The notes below the pieces were generated by a model. That model saw nothing but the letters and a program-made list of their open reading frames with translations. It did no database searches and had not been told where the DNA came from. A DNA stretch of 7,115 nt, from contig CALHAO010000325.1 of the NCBI GenBank assembly GCA_937931765.1, forward strand, positions 1-7,115, read 5' to 3'. The translations under genes and the position numbers were made by a program. Source of the DNA: an uncultured Thiotrichaceae bacterium. Its GTDB lineage: Bacteria > Pseudomonadota > Gammaproteobacteria > Thiotrichales > Thiotrichaceae. Positions 1-5,835 of the stretch are shown here, one piece after another. The stretch's first letter is position 1, and each line of letters starts with the position of its first letter.

Positions 1-1
1 C

Positions 2-772
2 GGCATGATGTATTACTTCGTACCCAAGCAAGCAGGCCGCCCGATTTATTCTTATCGCCTGTCTTTGGTTCATTTCTGGGCATTGAGCTTTATGTATATG
101 TGGGTAGGTGCTCATCACCTGCACTGGACGGCTATTCCTGATTGGACTTCTTCACTGGCGGCGACTTTCTCTATTCTGCTGCTAATGCCATCCTGGGGTG
201 GCATGATCAACGGCATCATGACCTTATCCGGTGCCTGGGATAAGTTGCGGACTGACCCGGTCATGATGTTCCTGATTACCGCACTGTCCTTCTATGGCAT
301 GTCTACTTTTGAAGGCCCGATGATGTCACTGAAAAGTGTTAACGCATTGTCACATTATACTGACTGGACAGTTGGTCACGTACATTCCGGTGCATTAGGC
401 TGGGTGGCGATGATAACGGTAGGCTCTTTTTATCACATGATTCCTAAGTTGTGGAACACTACGATGTACAGTACTCGTTTGATTTATGTTCACTTCTTCC
501 TCGCAACAATTGGCGTAATTCTTTACATCACCGCGATGTGGGTATCTGGTATCGGCCAGGGCCTGATGCTACGTGCTTTCGATGAATACGGAAATCTGGC
601 TTATACCTTTGTTGAAACGGTTAGCTTTATGCATGGCCCGTTGGTTGCCCGTGCAATTGGTGGCATGTTCTTTGTAACCGGTATGGCAATTATGATTTAT
701 AACGTTTACATGACTATTCGCCAGGCTAAGCGGGAAAACCCCGTTTCTGTTGCTGTAGCAGCACAAGCCTAA
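2..772 (+). CDS. ccoN: cbb3-type cytochrome c oxidase subunit I, CcoN (5' partial)
   Basis: This is the catalytic, multi-spanning membrane subunit of the cbb3 oxidase, which reduces O2 to water at a heme b3-CuB centre. The reading frame is open to the left edge, so the ATG at position 5 is an internal Met and not the start. Comparison with the Pseudomonas stutzeri numbering as I remember it suggests that about 220 N-terminal residues are missing. Counting from that internal Met, HH at 37-38 are CuB ligands and Tyr31 sits six residues before them, as expected for the His-crosslinked Tyr. Glu103 (in STFEGP) matches the conserved channel Glu. His125 and His127 (GHVHSG) match the heme b3 and heme b axial ligands. 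The C-terminus is complete, ending in a short Ala/Val-rich tail. The downstream gene ccoO starts 19 bases later. The identification is very secure; the missing part includes the remaining ligands, so integrity upstream cannot be judged. Confidence 0.97.
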   Translation, partial: GMMYYFVPKQAGRPIYSYRLSLVHFWALSFMYMWVGAHHLHWTAIPDWTSSLAATFSILLLMPSWGGMINGIMTLSGAWDKLRTDPVMMFLITALSFYGMSTFEGPMMSLKSVNALSHYTDWTVGHVHSGALGWVAMITVGSFYHMIPKLWNTTMYSTRLIYVHFFLATIGVILYITAMWVSGIGQGLMLRAFDEYGNLAYTFVETVSFMHGPLVARAIGGMFFVTGMAIMIYNVYMTIRQAKRENPVSVAVAAQA

Positions 773-776
773 GACC

Positions 777-783
777 GGGAGGA
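777..783 (+). promoter_or_regulatory. ribosome binding site of ccoO
   Basis: GGGAGGA lies 8 bases before the ATG of ccoO, in the short gap after the ccoN stop. It is a strong Shine-Dalgarno match at normal spacing and supports the ATG at 792 as the start. Confidence 0.8.
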
Positions 784-791
784 TAAAAATT

Positions 792-1550
792 ATGTTTAAA
801 CATGAAACGATTGAAACCAACTCAGGGCTATTGATTGTCCTGACACTGGTGGCTATTAGTATTGGTGGTTTGGTGGAGATTATTCCACTGCACTACATTG
901 ATGAGACAGTGGAAGATGTACGTGATCCTGATACCGGTTTTGAAATGGTGCGTCCTTATTCACCGTTAGAGCTGCGTGGATTCGACATCTATAAGCGTGA
1001 AGGGTGTTACACCTGCCATTCGCAGATGATTCGCCCGTTCCGTGATGAAGACCTGCGTTATGGGCATTACTCACTGGCTGCTGAATCAAAGTATGATCAT
1101 CCTTTCCAATGGGGTTCCAAGCGTACCGGGCCTGATCTGGCACGTGTAGGTGGTAAGTATTCTAATGAGTGGCATGTACAACACATGATTGCACCACGCT
1201 CAGTAGTGCCTGAGTCCATCATGCCTAACTACCCCTGGTTGGCAGAAACGGAATTAAAGCTGTCTGATCTTCAGGATCGAATGATTGCGCTGAAAAAAGT
1301 AGGTGTTCCTTATTCCCGCACAACAGCGGAATACGAAAACAACGTTAAACGTTTTGGCGAAGCAGTGGCTAAAACACTCGACATCAACCTGGCCGAAAAT
1401 ACCCTGATTGCACAAGCCAATCAGGGTAATTACGACGGTAATAAAGCCAAAATTACTGAAATGGAAGCGTTAGTGGCTTACCTGCAGGTACTAGGCACCA
1501 TGGTCGATTTCGATAAGTTTGATGAAGAGCACTTCATTCAGTTTCGTTAA
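792..1550 (+). CDS. ccoO: cbb3-type cytochrome c oxidase subunit II, CcoO (membrane-anchored monoheme cytochrome c)
   Basis: CcoO carries one c-type heme that passes electrons from CcoP to CcoN. The 252-residue protein has one N-terminal membrane anchor (about residues 12-33), placing the heme domain in the periplasm. The heme attachment motif CYTCH is at 72-76, in the family-typical context EGCYTCHSQMIRPF. Met144 (ESIMPNYPWL) is the expected axial Met ligand. The late motif EMEALVAYLQVLGTMVDF (about 223-240) is the usual CcoO C-terminal helix. The protein is longer than the roughly 200-residue Pseudomonas type. The extra sequence lies mostly between GVPYS (171-175) and EMEAL, and includes a polar helix-like stretch. 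The gene sits between ccoN and ccoQ in the standard order, with a strong ribosome binding site. The identification is very secure; the role of the insert is unknown. Confidence 0.97.
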   Translation: MFKHETIETNSGLLIVLTLVAISIGGLVEIIPLHYIDETVEDVRDPDTGFEMVRPYSPLELRGFDIYKREGCYTCHSQMIRPFRDEDLRYGHYSLAAESKYDHPFQWGSKRTGPDLARVGGKYSNEWHVQHMIAPRSVVPESIMPNYPWLAETELKLSDLQDRMIALKKVGVPYSRTTAEYENNVKRFGEAVAKTLDINLAENTLIAQANQGNYDGNKAKITEMEALVAYLQVLGTMVDFDKFDEEHFIQFR

Positions 1551-1578
1551 TACGTATGCAACATAGGGAGAAAGATTA

Positions 1579-1800
1579 ATGACTGATATTTTTATGTGGT
1601 TCACCGATCTGGGCAATAGCAAGATCGCAGCACTCATCATTTTCTTTGTCACTTTTGTAGGTATTGTGCTGTACGTCTATACCGGAAAAGAACGCACAAA
1701 GCGGCTGGAGTCTTACCGCTATGTGCCTTTTCTGGATGATGATGATGGCCCGAAATCCGATGAAGAAAACAAGTTACCACCCAAACGAGGTGAGAAATAA
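1579..1800 (+). CDS. ccoQ: cbb3-type cytochrome oxidase subunit CcoQ
   Basis: This small single-span membrane protein of 73 residues stabilises the cbb3 complex in other species; it carries no cofactor. One hydrophobic helix covers about residues 14-35, followed by a cytoplasm-type tail that starts basic (GKERTKRLESYRYVPFLDDDD). The tail matches the family pattern in which the helix is followed by a short charged segment and an F/L-D-D-like end. It then runs through an acidic stretch of four Asp (52-55) to a basic C-terminus. The ribosome binding site AGGGAG at 1565-1570 supports the ATG at 1579. The gap to ccoO is 28 bases, and ccoP begins 2 bases after the stop. Sequence conservation in this family is low, so the call rests on size, topology and position between ccoO and ccoP. 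Confidence 0.93.
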   Translation: MTDIFMWFTDLGNSKIAALIIFFVTFVGIVLYVYTGKERTKRLESYRYVPFLDDDDGPKSDEENKLPPKRGEK

Positions 1801-1802
1801 TT

Positions 1803-2726
1803 ATGGCTAAACCTGTAAAAGATCCTTTGACCGGTGCTAAAACAACTGGTCATGTCTGGGATGAAACGCTGCAAGAGTTTGATAATCCGTTACCACGCTG
1901 GTGGGTGTGGATGTTCTATGCAACGGTAGTGTTTACGATTGTGTACTGGCTGATGTATCCGTCATGGCCGGTAGCCGGAACCTACCTGAAAGGTTTCAAC
2001 ACTATTACCTATGAAACCGATGCTGGTGAAGAGAAAACCACTCACTGGAATACCCGCGCTTTGTTACAGCGTGATATGCAAACCGGCACCCAGGCACTGA
2101 AGCAGAAGGAGTATCTGACTAAAGTGGCGGCGGCACCTTATGAGCAAATCGCCCAAGATCCTGATATGGCTGCGTTTGTACGCTCCTATGGCAATGGTAT
2201 CTTCGGTGATAAATGTGCAGCTTGTCATCAGGCAGGTGGCCAGGGTGTTGTTGGTTTATTTCCTAACCTGGTGGATGATGACTGGTTATGGGGCAGCAAG
2301 CCGGAGCAAATCACTGAGACACTGGTGAATGGTCGTAATGGCTTTATGCCGCCTTACCGTGAAACCTTCAACGATGATCAGCTTGATCAGGTAGCAAATT
2401 ATGTTATGAGTTTGTCGGGTCTGGAAGCTAATAAGGAAGCTGCTGTTAAAGGTGAGCAAATCTTTAAGGGTGAAAAGGGCGGCTGTTATTACTGTCATAC
2501 CTCTGAAGGTACGGGTATGTATGCACAAGGCGCGGCTAACCTGACTGATAAAATATGGACTGTGGCTAACGTACCGGCTAAAGACAGTGCTGAAGAAAAA
2601 TTAGCTGCTATTAAAACGGTGATCAGAGATGGTATTCAGCGTCAGATGCCTGCTTTCTCATCACGCTTGAGTGATACTGAAATCAAGGTATTAGTTGCTT
2701 ACCTGAAGCAGTTGTCAGGTGAATAA
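1803..2726 (+). CDS. ccoP: cbb3-type cytochrome c oxidase subunit III, CcoP (diheme cytochrome c)
   Basis: CcoP is the membrane-bound diheme c subunit that accepts electrons from soluble cytochromes and hands them to CcoO. The 307-residue protein begins with the family-typical segment around WDETLQEFDNPLPRWW (19-34), followed by a single transmembrane helix (about 33-55), so it is the one-helix form. The first heme site is CAACH at 138-142 with Met182 (GFMPPY) as probable axial ligand. The second is CYYCH at 228-232 with Met282 (RQMPAF). Both domains end in a typical cytochrome c C-terminal helix (DQVANYVMSLSG and IKVLVAYLKQLSG). The ribosome binding site GAGGTGAG (1787-1794) lies inside the end of ccoQ, and the genes are separated by 2 bases. 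It is the last gene before the operon terminator. Confidence 0.97.
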   Translation: MAKPVKDPLTGAKTTGHVWDETLQEFDNPLPRWWVWMFYATVVFTIVYWLMYPSWPVAGTYLKGFNTITYETDAGEEKTTHWNTRALLQRDMQTGTQALKQKEYLTKVAAAPYEQIAQDPDMAAFVRSYGNGIFGDKCAACHQAGGQGVVGLFPNLVDDDWLWGSKPEQITETLVNGRNGFMPPYRETFNDDQLDQVANYVMSLSGLEANKEAAVKGEQIFKGEKGGCYYCHTSEGTGMYAQGAANLTDKIWTVANVPAKDSAEEKLAAIKTVIRDGIQRQMPAFSSRLSDTEIKVLVAYLKQLSGE

Positions 2727-2767
2727 AACAGATAATTACTGATTTTTAGTAAATTTGTTTGAGACGT

Positions 2768-2804
2768 AAAAAAGCCGGAACAAGTCATTTGCTCCGGCTT
2801 TTTT
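2768..2804 (+). terminator. intrinsic terminator of the ccoNOQP operon
   Basis: A perfect 12-bp inverted repeat (AAAAAAGCCGGA paired with TCCGGCTTTTTT) starts 41 bases after the ccoP stop. After one A/C mismatch the stem continues by 3 more pairs (CAA with TTG), leaving a 5-base loop. The GC-rich part is directly followed by a run of six T. The A-run on the other side gives a matching T-run on the minus strand, so it could work in both directions, although no minus-strand gene is near. Confidence 0.92.
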
Positions 2805-2874
2805 GTGGGTTACTCTCAAACAAGTGTTACGTACTCAACACAAATTGATTTCACTATTTATAAGGATTGTATCT

Positions 2875-3756
2875 ATGAACTACCAACCCGGCATTATGGA
2901 AGCCATTCCGACATTAGCACGGTATCAGTTTTTCCGCCTTAAACCCGGCACTGATGCCCACGAATCTTTATACGCTCTGGCTGAGATGGCCGTGGCCAAA
3001 AATATTGTGGTAGGTTTAGGGCAGTCGTTATTGACTGCGCTGGATGTGAGCGTACCAGGCATGCATAAAATGCCTGAATTTGAAGGCAAAGGCATAGATA
3101 CACCTTCCACACCGTTTGCTTTATGGTGCTGGGTACGCGGTGATGATCGGGGCGAGTTGTTGCATACTGCTCGCTTGATTCGCAGTACGTTAGCGCCTGC
3201 TTTTGAAGTGAGTGAGGTGACTGATGCCTTTAGCTATGAAACCCTCCGTGATCTGACCGGGTATGAGGATGGCACAGAAAATCCCAAAGGTGATGATGCG
3301 TTGGATGCGGCTATTCTGAAATCAGATCATCCGGGATTAGCGGGTTCCAGCTTTGTAGCGGTACAACGCTGGATACATGATCTTGATGTATTTCAGGCGA
3401 TGACTGCACAGCAACAGGATCATTGTTTTGGCCGTGAACGGGTGAGCAATGAAGAGCTGGATGATGCACCGGAATCGGCACATGTGAAACGTACCGCTCA
3501 GGAAAATTTTGAACCCGAGGCTTTTGTATTGCGGCGTTCAATGCCGTGGGCTAATGAAAGTGAAGAAGGTCTGGTGTTTGTGGCTTTCGGGGAGAGTTTT
3601 AATGCTTTCGAAGCGCAGATGCAACGTATGGTAGGCATAGATGATGGTATTGTTGATGCTTTATTCAGCTTCACCCGTCCTGTCACCGGGAGTTATTTCT
3701 GGTGCCCACCGGTTGAAAACGGGAGGCTGAATTTAGCCATCTTAGGTGCTAATTGA
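2875..3756 (+). CDS. DyP-type heme peroxidase (class B, YfeX-like)
   Basis: This is a predicted cytoplasmic dye-decolourising heme peroxidase of 293 residues, close to the usual ~300 of the YfeX group. The DyP signature GxxDG is present as GYEDG at 129-133 (followed by TENP), with Asp132 as the distal catalytic Asp. His203 (ESAHVKR) is the expected proximal heme ligand and Arg220 (VLRRSMPW) the distal Arg. The spacings are nearly those of E. coli YfeX as I recall it (Asp143, His215, Arg232). The C-terminal motif FTRPVTGSYFWCPP is also typical. There is no signal peptide or Tat motif. The frame is open upstream to an ATG at 2803, but that codon lies in the terminator T-run. The ATG at 2875, preceded by AAGGA at 2862-2866, is the better start and fits family length. 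Physiological substrate is unknown; porphyrinogen oxidation and heme-related roles have been proposed for YfeX. Confidence 0.93.
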   Translation: MNYQPGIMEAIPTLARYQFFRLKPGTDAHESLYALAEMAVAKNIVVGLGQSLLTALDVSVPGMHKMPEFEGKGIDTPSTPFALWCWVRGDDRGELLHTARLIRSTLAPAFEVSEVTDAFSYETLRDLTGYEDGTENPKGDDALDAAILKSDHPGLAGSSFVAVQRWIHDLDVFQAMTAQQQDHCFGRERVSNEELDDAPESAHVKRTAQENFEPEAFVLRRSMPWANESEEGLVFVAFGESFNAFEAQMQRMVGIDDGIVDALFSFTRPVTGSYFWCPPVENGRLNLAILGAN

Positions 3757-3766
3757 TCACCAGTTT

Positions 3767-3783
3767 ATGCATTTATAATGCAT
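3767..3783. repeat. perfect 7-3-7 palindrome in the gap between peroxidase and signal peptidase genes
   Basis: ATGCATT, a 3-base spacer TAT, then AATGCAT form a perfect inverted repeat 11 bases after the peroxidase stop. It could be a weak AT-rich hairpin at the mRNA end or a protein-binding operator upstream of the signal peptidase gene. No T-run follows, so it is not a convincing intrinsic terminator. Confidence 0.5.
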
Positions 3784-3811
3784 TGCTTGCAGCCGGTTAA
3801 GCTTATAGTAT
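3783..3811 (+). promoter_or_regulatory. possible sigma70-type promoter for the signal peptidase-transporter unit
   Basis: TTGCTT (3783-3788) and TAGTAT (3806-3811) are separated by 17 bases, and each matches four of six consensus positions. The site lies about 75 bases before the signal peptidase start, and its -35 element abuts the palindrome at 3767-3783. Overlapping alternatives (TATAGT at 3804, TATTAT at 3831) exist in this AT-rich stretch, so the exact position is a guess. Confidence 0.25.
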
Positions 3812-3885
3812 GGTAGCTGTCATATGAGATTATTATAAAACTATAAGGCGCTGTTTGATCCTGCGGGTGGACGGCTGAGGAGTTA

Positions 3886-4824
3886 GTGCAAGCCGTGAGT
3901 ACACCACCCACAAAAACAAAACCACGTAGCGCGTTGATTGCTGCACTGATGTCTTTGTGTTTACCCGGATTAGGGCAGCTTTATAATGGCCGGGTTAATA
4001 AAGCTAGCTGGTTTTTTCTGATGTTTGCTTTCTTCAGCGTTCCAGCTTTTGCCTTTTCTGTTTTATATCTGCCATCTGATCTGATGGTGTCCGGCCTGAC
4101 GGTGTCGTTATTCTTCTGTGGATTCGTCTGGGTTTACAGTGTTTTAGAAGCCTTCGTCACAGCACGTAAGCAGAAGAAATATACACCGTACCCGTGGCAG
4201 GGTGGCGGTGTTTATTTATTGATATTTCTGGCGCTGGCGATTATCGCACTCCCCACACTGACCCATTATATGCGCGCAAAATGGGTGGAACCTTTCCGTA
4301 TCCCTTCAGCCAGTATGGAGCCGACTTTAGTGGCTGGCGACTTTATCTTTGCTGACAAACGTTATAATTGTGCAGGATGCGAGCATACGGTACAGCGTGG
4401 CGATGTGGTTGTGTTTATTTACCCTAATGATAGAAATATTAATTATATCAAGCGGGTAATCGGGATGCCGGGAGAAAGAATTCAGCTTCGTGGTGAAATC
4501 GTTACCATCAACGGCGTACCTATCTCCAAGGTGGTGGCTAAGCAGGAAACACTGAATGTGGTACAGGAAACCGGTGGAGAAAAGAGCTGGACGGTAGTCT
4601 GGAAAAAGATAAAGAACGCACCGCGCCCACCAATCTATGACATCACCGTGCCGCCGGGACATGTGTTTGTCATGGGGGATAATCGTAATGCGAGCAACGA
4701 CTCACGGTTTTTTGACACCATCCCGCTGATTGATGTGAAGGCTAAAGCACGACAAATCTGGGCTTCTTATAACCAGAAATTAGGCGGCTTAAAAATGGAT
4801 CGAGCAGGGAAGGTCATTAAGTGA
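3886..4824 (+). CDS. signal peptidase I (S26 family) with multi-spanning N-terminal extension
   Basis: This is a predicted membrane-bound leader peptidase that cleaves signal peptides from exported proteins. The catalytic domain starts near residue 134. The nucleophile is Ser143 in box B (PSASMEPTL), RGDVVVF (171-177) is box C, and the general base is Lys189 in YIKRVIGMPGE. Box E is GDNRNASNDSR at 264-274. All catalytic elements are intact. The first ~130 residues hold about four hydrophobic segments (roughly 16-32, 40-62, 66-92, 107-127), and the first carries a TM2-domain-like PGLGQLYNG motif (27-35). Typical LepB has one or two anchors. Cys162 and Cys165 form a CxxC pair in the catalytic domain. 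The start is a GTG at 3886, with GAGGAG at 3877-3882 only 3 bases away. A second in-frame GTG at 3895 would give 12-base spacing, so the start is ambiguous by three codons. The last codons overlap the next gene by 4 bases. Confidence 0.93.
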   Translation: MQAVSTPPTKTKPRSALIAALMSLCLPGLGQLYNGRVNKASWFFLMFAFFSVPAFAFSVLYLPSDLMVSGLTVSLFFCGFVWVYSVLEAFVTARKQKKYTPYPWQGGGVYLLIFLALAIIALPTLTHYMRAKWVEPFRIPSASMEPTLVAGDFIFADKRYNCAGCEHTVQRGDVVVFIYPNDRNINYIKRVIGMPGERIQLRGEIVTINGVPISKVVAKQETLNVVQETGGEKSWTVVWKKIKNAPRPPIYDITVPPGHVFVMGDNRNASNDSRFFDTIPLIDVKAKARQIWASYNQKLGGLKMDRAGKVIK

Positions 4825-5732
4825 GTGGCGTAGTGGTTAAAAAAGATCAGAACCGGGGCATCCAGCTTATGTTGCTGGGTTGTATTATTTTGCCGATGAT
4901 GGATGCCGCTGCAAAATACATGGGGGAAACCATCGCAGCCGCTGTGATTGTATTCGCCCGGTTCGGTTTCCAAAGCCTGTTGCTCTTCCCCTTTGTGCGT
5001 AAAACTCTGTCATGGCCGTCGGGTGCTGAATTAGCATTGCACATTAAACGCTCCCTCAGTATTTGTTTTGCCACGGTGTGTTTTTTTACAGCGATACAGG
5101 TAATGCCGATTGCTGATGCACTGGCTATTTTCTTTGTTATGCCGCTGCTGGTGACACTGCTCGCACCGTGGATGTTGGGTGAAAGCTTTGGCTGGCGCAG
5201 GTTAGTAGCCGTACTGGTGGGCATGGTGGGCGCGATGATTATTATCCAGCCGGGTCATGAAATCTTTGGTATCCGGGCATTTCTACCGTTATTAACCGCA
5301 CTGGGGTTTACGTTTTACCTGATGTATACCCGGAAACTGGCACGGCAGGAAGCAGGCGGTAATGTTGCACCATTAACCATGCAGTTCTGGTCTGGTTTTT
5401 TTGGTACTCTGATTATGGCGGCCACTTTATTTATTATGCAGCCCTTTGATTTCCCAGTGTTTAATCTGGCATGGCCGGAGCTGTGGCAGTGGCAGCAGTT
5501 GTTTTTGGTTGGGATGTTGGCGGCAGGTGGACATTTGTTAGTGGCACATGCTTTTAAACATGCCGATGCTTCGGTACTGGCTCCATTTCAGTATGCTGAA
5601 CTGGTGGTGGCTGCGTTATTAGGCTGGTGGCTGTTTAATGATATACCGGCGATGACTACCTGGATTGGCGGCGGGATACTGGTGGCTTCGGGGTTGTATA
5701 TTTTTCATCGGGAACAGGTGGTGGTGGATTGA
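4821..5732 (+). CDS. DMT superfamily (EamA) transporter
   Basis: This is a predicted inner-membrane exporter of the drug/metabolite transporter superfamily, whose members move amino acids, metabolites or drugs. The 303-residue length and about ten hydrophobic segments fit the two-EamA-repeat architecture. The first repeat covers about residues 15-143 and carries FARFGFQSLLL and a late GMVGAMIIIQPG. The second covers about 153-296, with AHAFKHADASVLAPFQYAEL and a final GGGILVASGLYI followed by a basic end. Conserved features are the Arg47 region in helix 2 and the internal PxQYxE-like segment of the second repeat. The gene starts with GTG inside the signal peptidase stop (GTGA overlap), and AAGGT at 4810-4814 serves as ribosome binding site, so translation is probably coupled. 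The substrate cannot be read from sequence. No terminator is visible after the gene, so read-through into the lyase gene is possible. Confidence 0.9.
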   Translation: MSGVVVKKDQNRGIQLMLLGCIILPMMDAAAKYMGETIAAAVIVFARFGFQSLLLFPFVRKTLSWPSGAELALHIKRSLSICFATVCFFTAIQVMPIADALAIFFVMPLLVTLLAPWMLGESFGWRRLVAVLVGMVGAMIIIQPGHEIFGIRAFLPLLTALGFTFYLMYTRKLARQEAGGNVAPLTMQFWSGFFGTLIMAATLFIMQPFDFPVFNLAWPELWQWQQLFLVGMLAAGGHLLVAHAFKHADASVLAPFQYAELVVAALLGWWLFNDIPAMTTWIGGGILVASGLYIFHREQVVVD

Positions 5733-5769
5733 TGTATTCTGGTTCTATCCTCATTATTTGTTTCGGGTA

Positions 5770-5797
5770 AAATATCCAAAGTAGCGAGTCGATATTT
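5770..5797. repeat. spaced inverted repeat upstream of the lyase gene
   Basis: AAATATC (5770-5776) and GATATTT (5791-5797) are perfect inverted 7-base arms separated by 14 bases, so their centres lie about 21 bp or two helical turns apart. The pair lies about 40-65 bases before the lyase start. It overlaps a -10-like TAAAAT (5768-5773), for which I find no well-spaced -35 element. It could be an operator for the lyase unit, but such short AT-rich arms also occur by chance. Confidence 0.25.
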
Positions 5798-5822
5798 GAA
5801 GCCCCTTTCTAATTGATCATTT

Positions 5823-5826
5823 GGAG
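5823..5826 (+). promoter_or_regulatory. ribosome binding site deciding the lyase start
   Basis: GGAG ends 9 bases before the ATG at 5836, which supports that ATG. A TTG at 5821 is in frame but lies before this site and has no Shine-Dalgarno sequence of its own. Confidence 0.55.
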
Positions 5827-5835
5827 CCAGGTGAA

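Noticed and set aside
2140..2328. Alternative + strand frame inside ccoP, and similarly 6245-6457 inside the lyase gene
   Set aside because: They overlap conserved coding sequence in another frame and have no ribosome binding site or recognisable domain.
2845..2864. Possible FNR/Anr site or promoter (TTGATTTCACTATTTATAAG) before the peroxidase gene
   Set aside because: Only one half-site (TTGAT) is present and the second arm does not match ATCAA. No -35/-10 pair with acceptable spacing was found. The TTGAT sequences at 3753 and 5813 also lack a second arm.
2803..2874. 24-residue N-terminal extension of the DyP peroxidase from the ATG at 2803
   Set aside because: The ATG-containing region begins in the T-run of the terminator and has no ribosome binding site, and the extension is not part of the family. 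The ATG at 2875 with AAGGA upstream is better.
3700..3756. DyP C-terminus (ending RLNLAILGAN) as an encapsulin cargo-loading peptide
   Set aside because: The end aligns with the normal family C-terminus and has no linker plus appended tail, and no encapsulin gene is in the window.
4847..5224. 125-codon minus-strand open frame inside the transporter gene, and other minus-strand frames
   Set aside because: All lie opposite well-supported + strand genes, have low-complexity or shadow-like composition, and match no family I recognise.
5732..5770. 12-codon ORF starting in the transporter stop codon (TGATG overlap)
   Set aside because: It is too short, has no recognisable product, and no evidence of translation beyond chance overlap.
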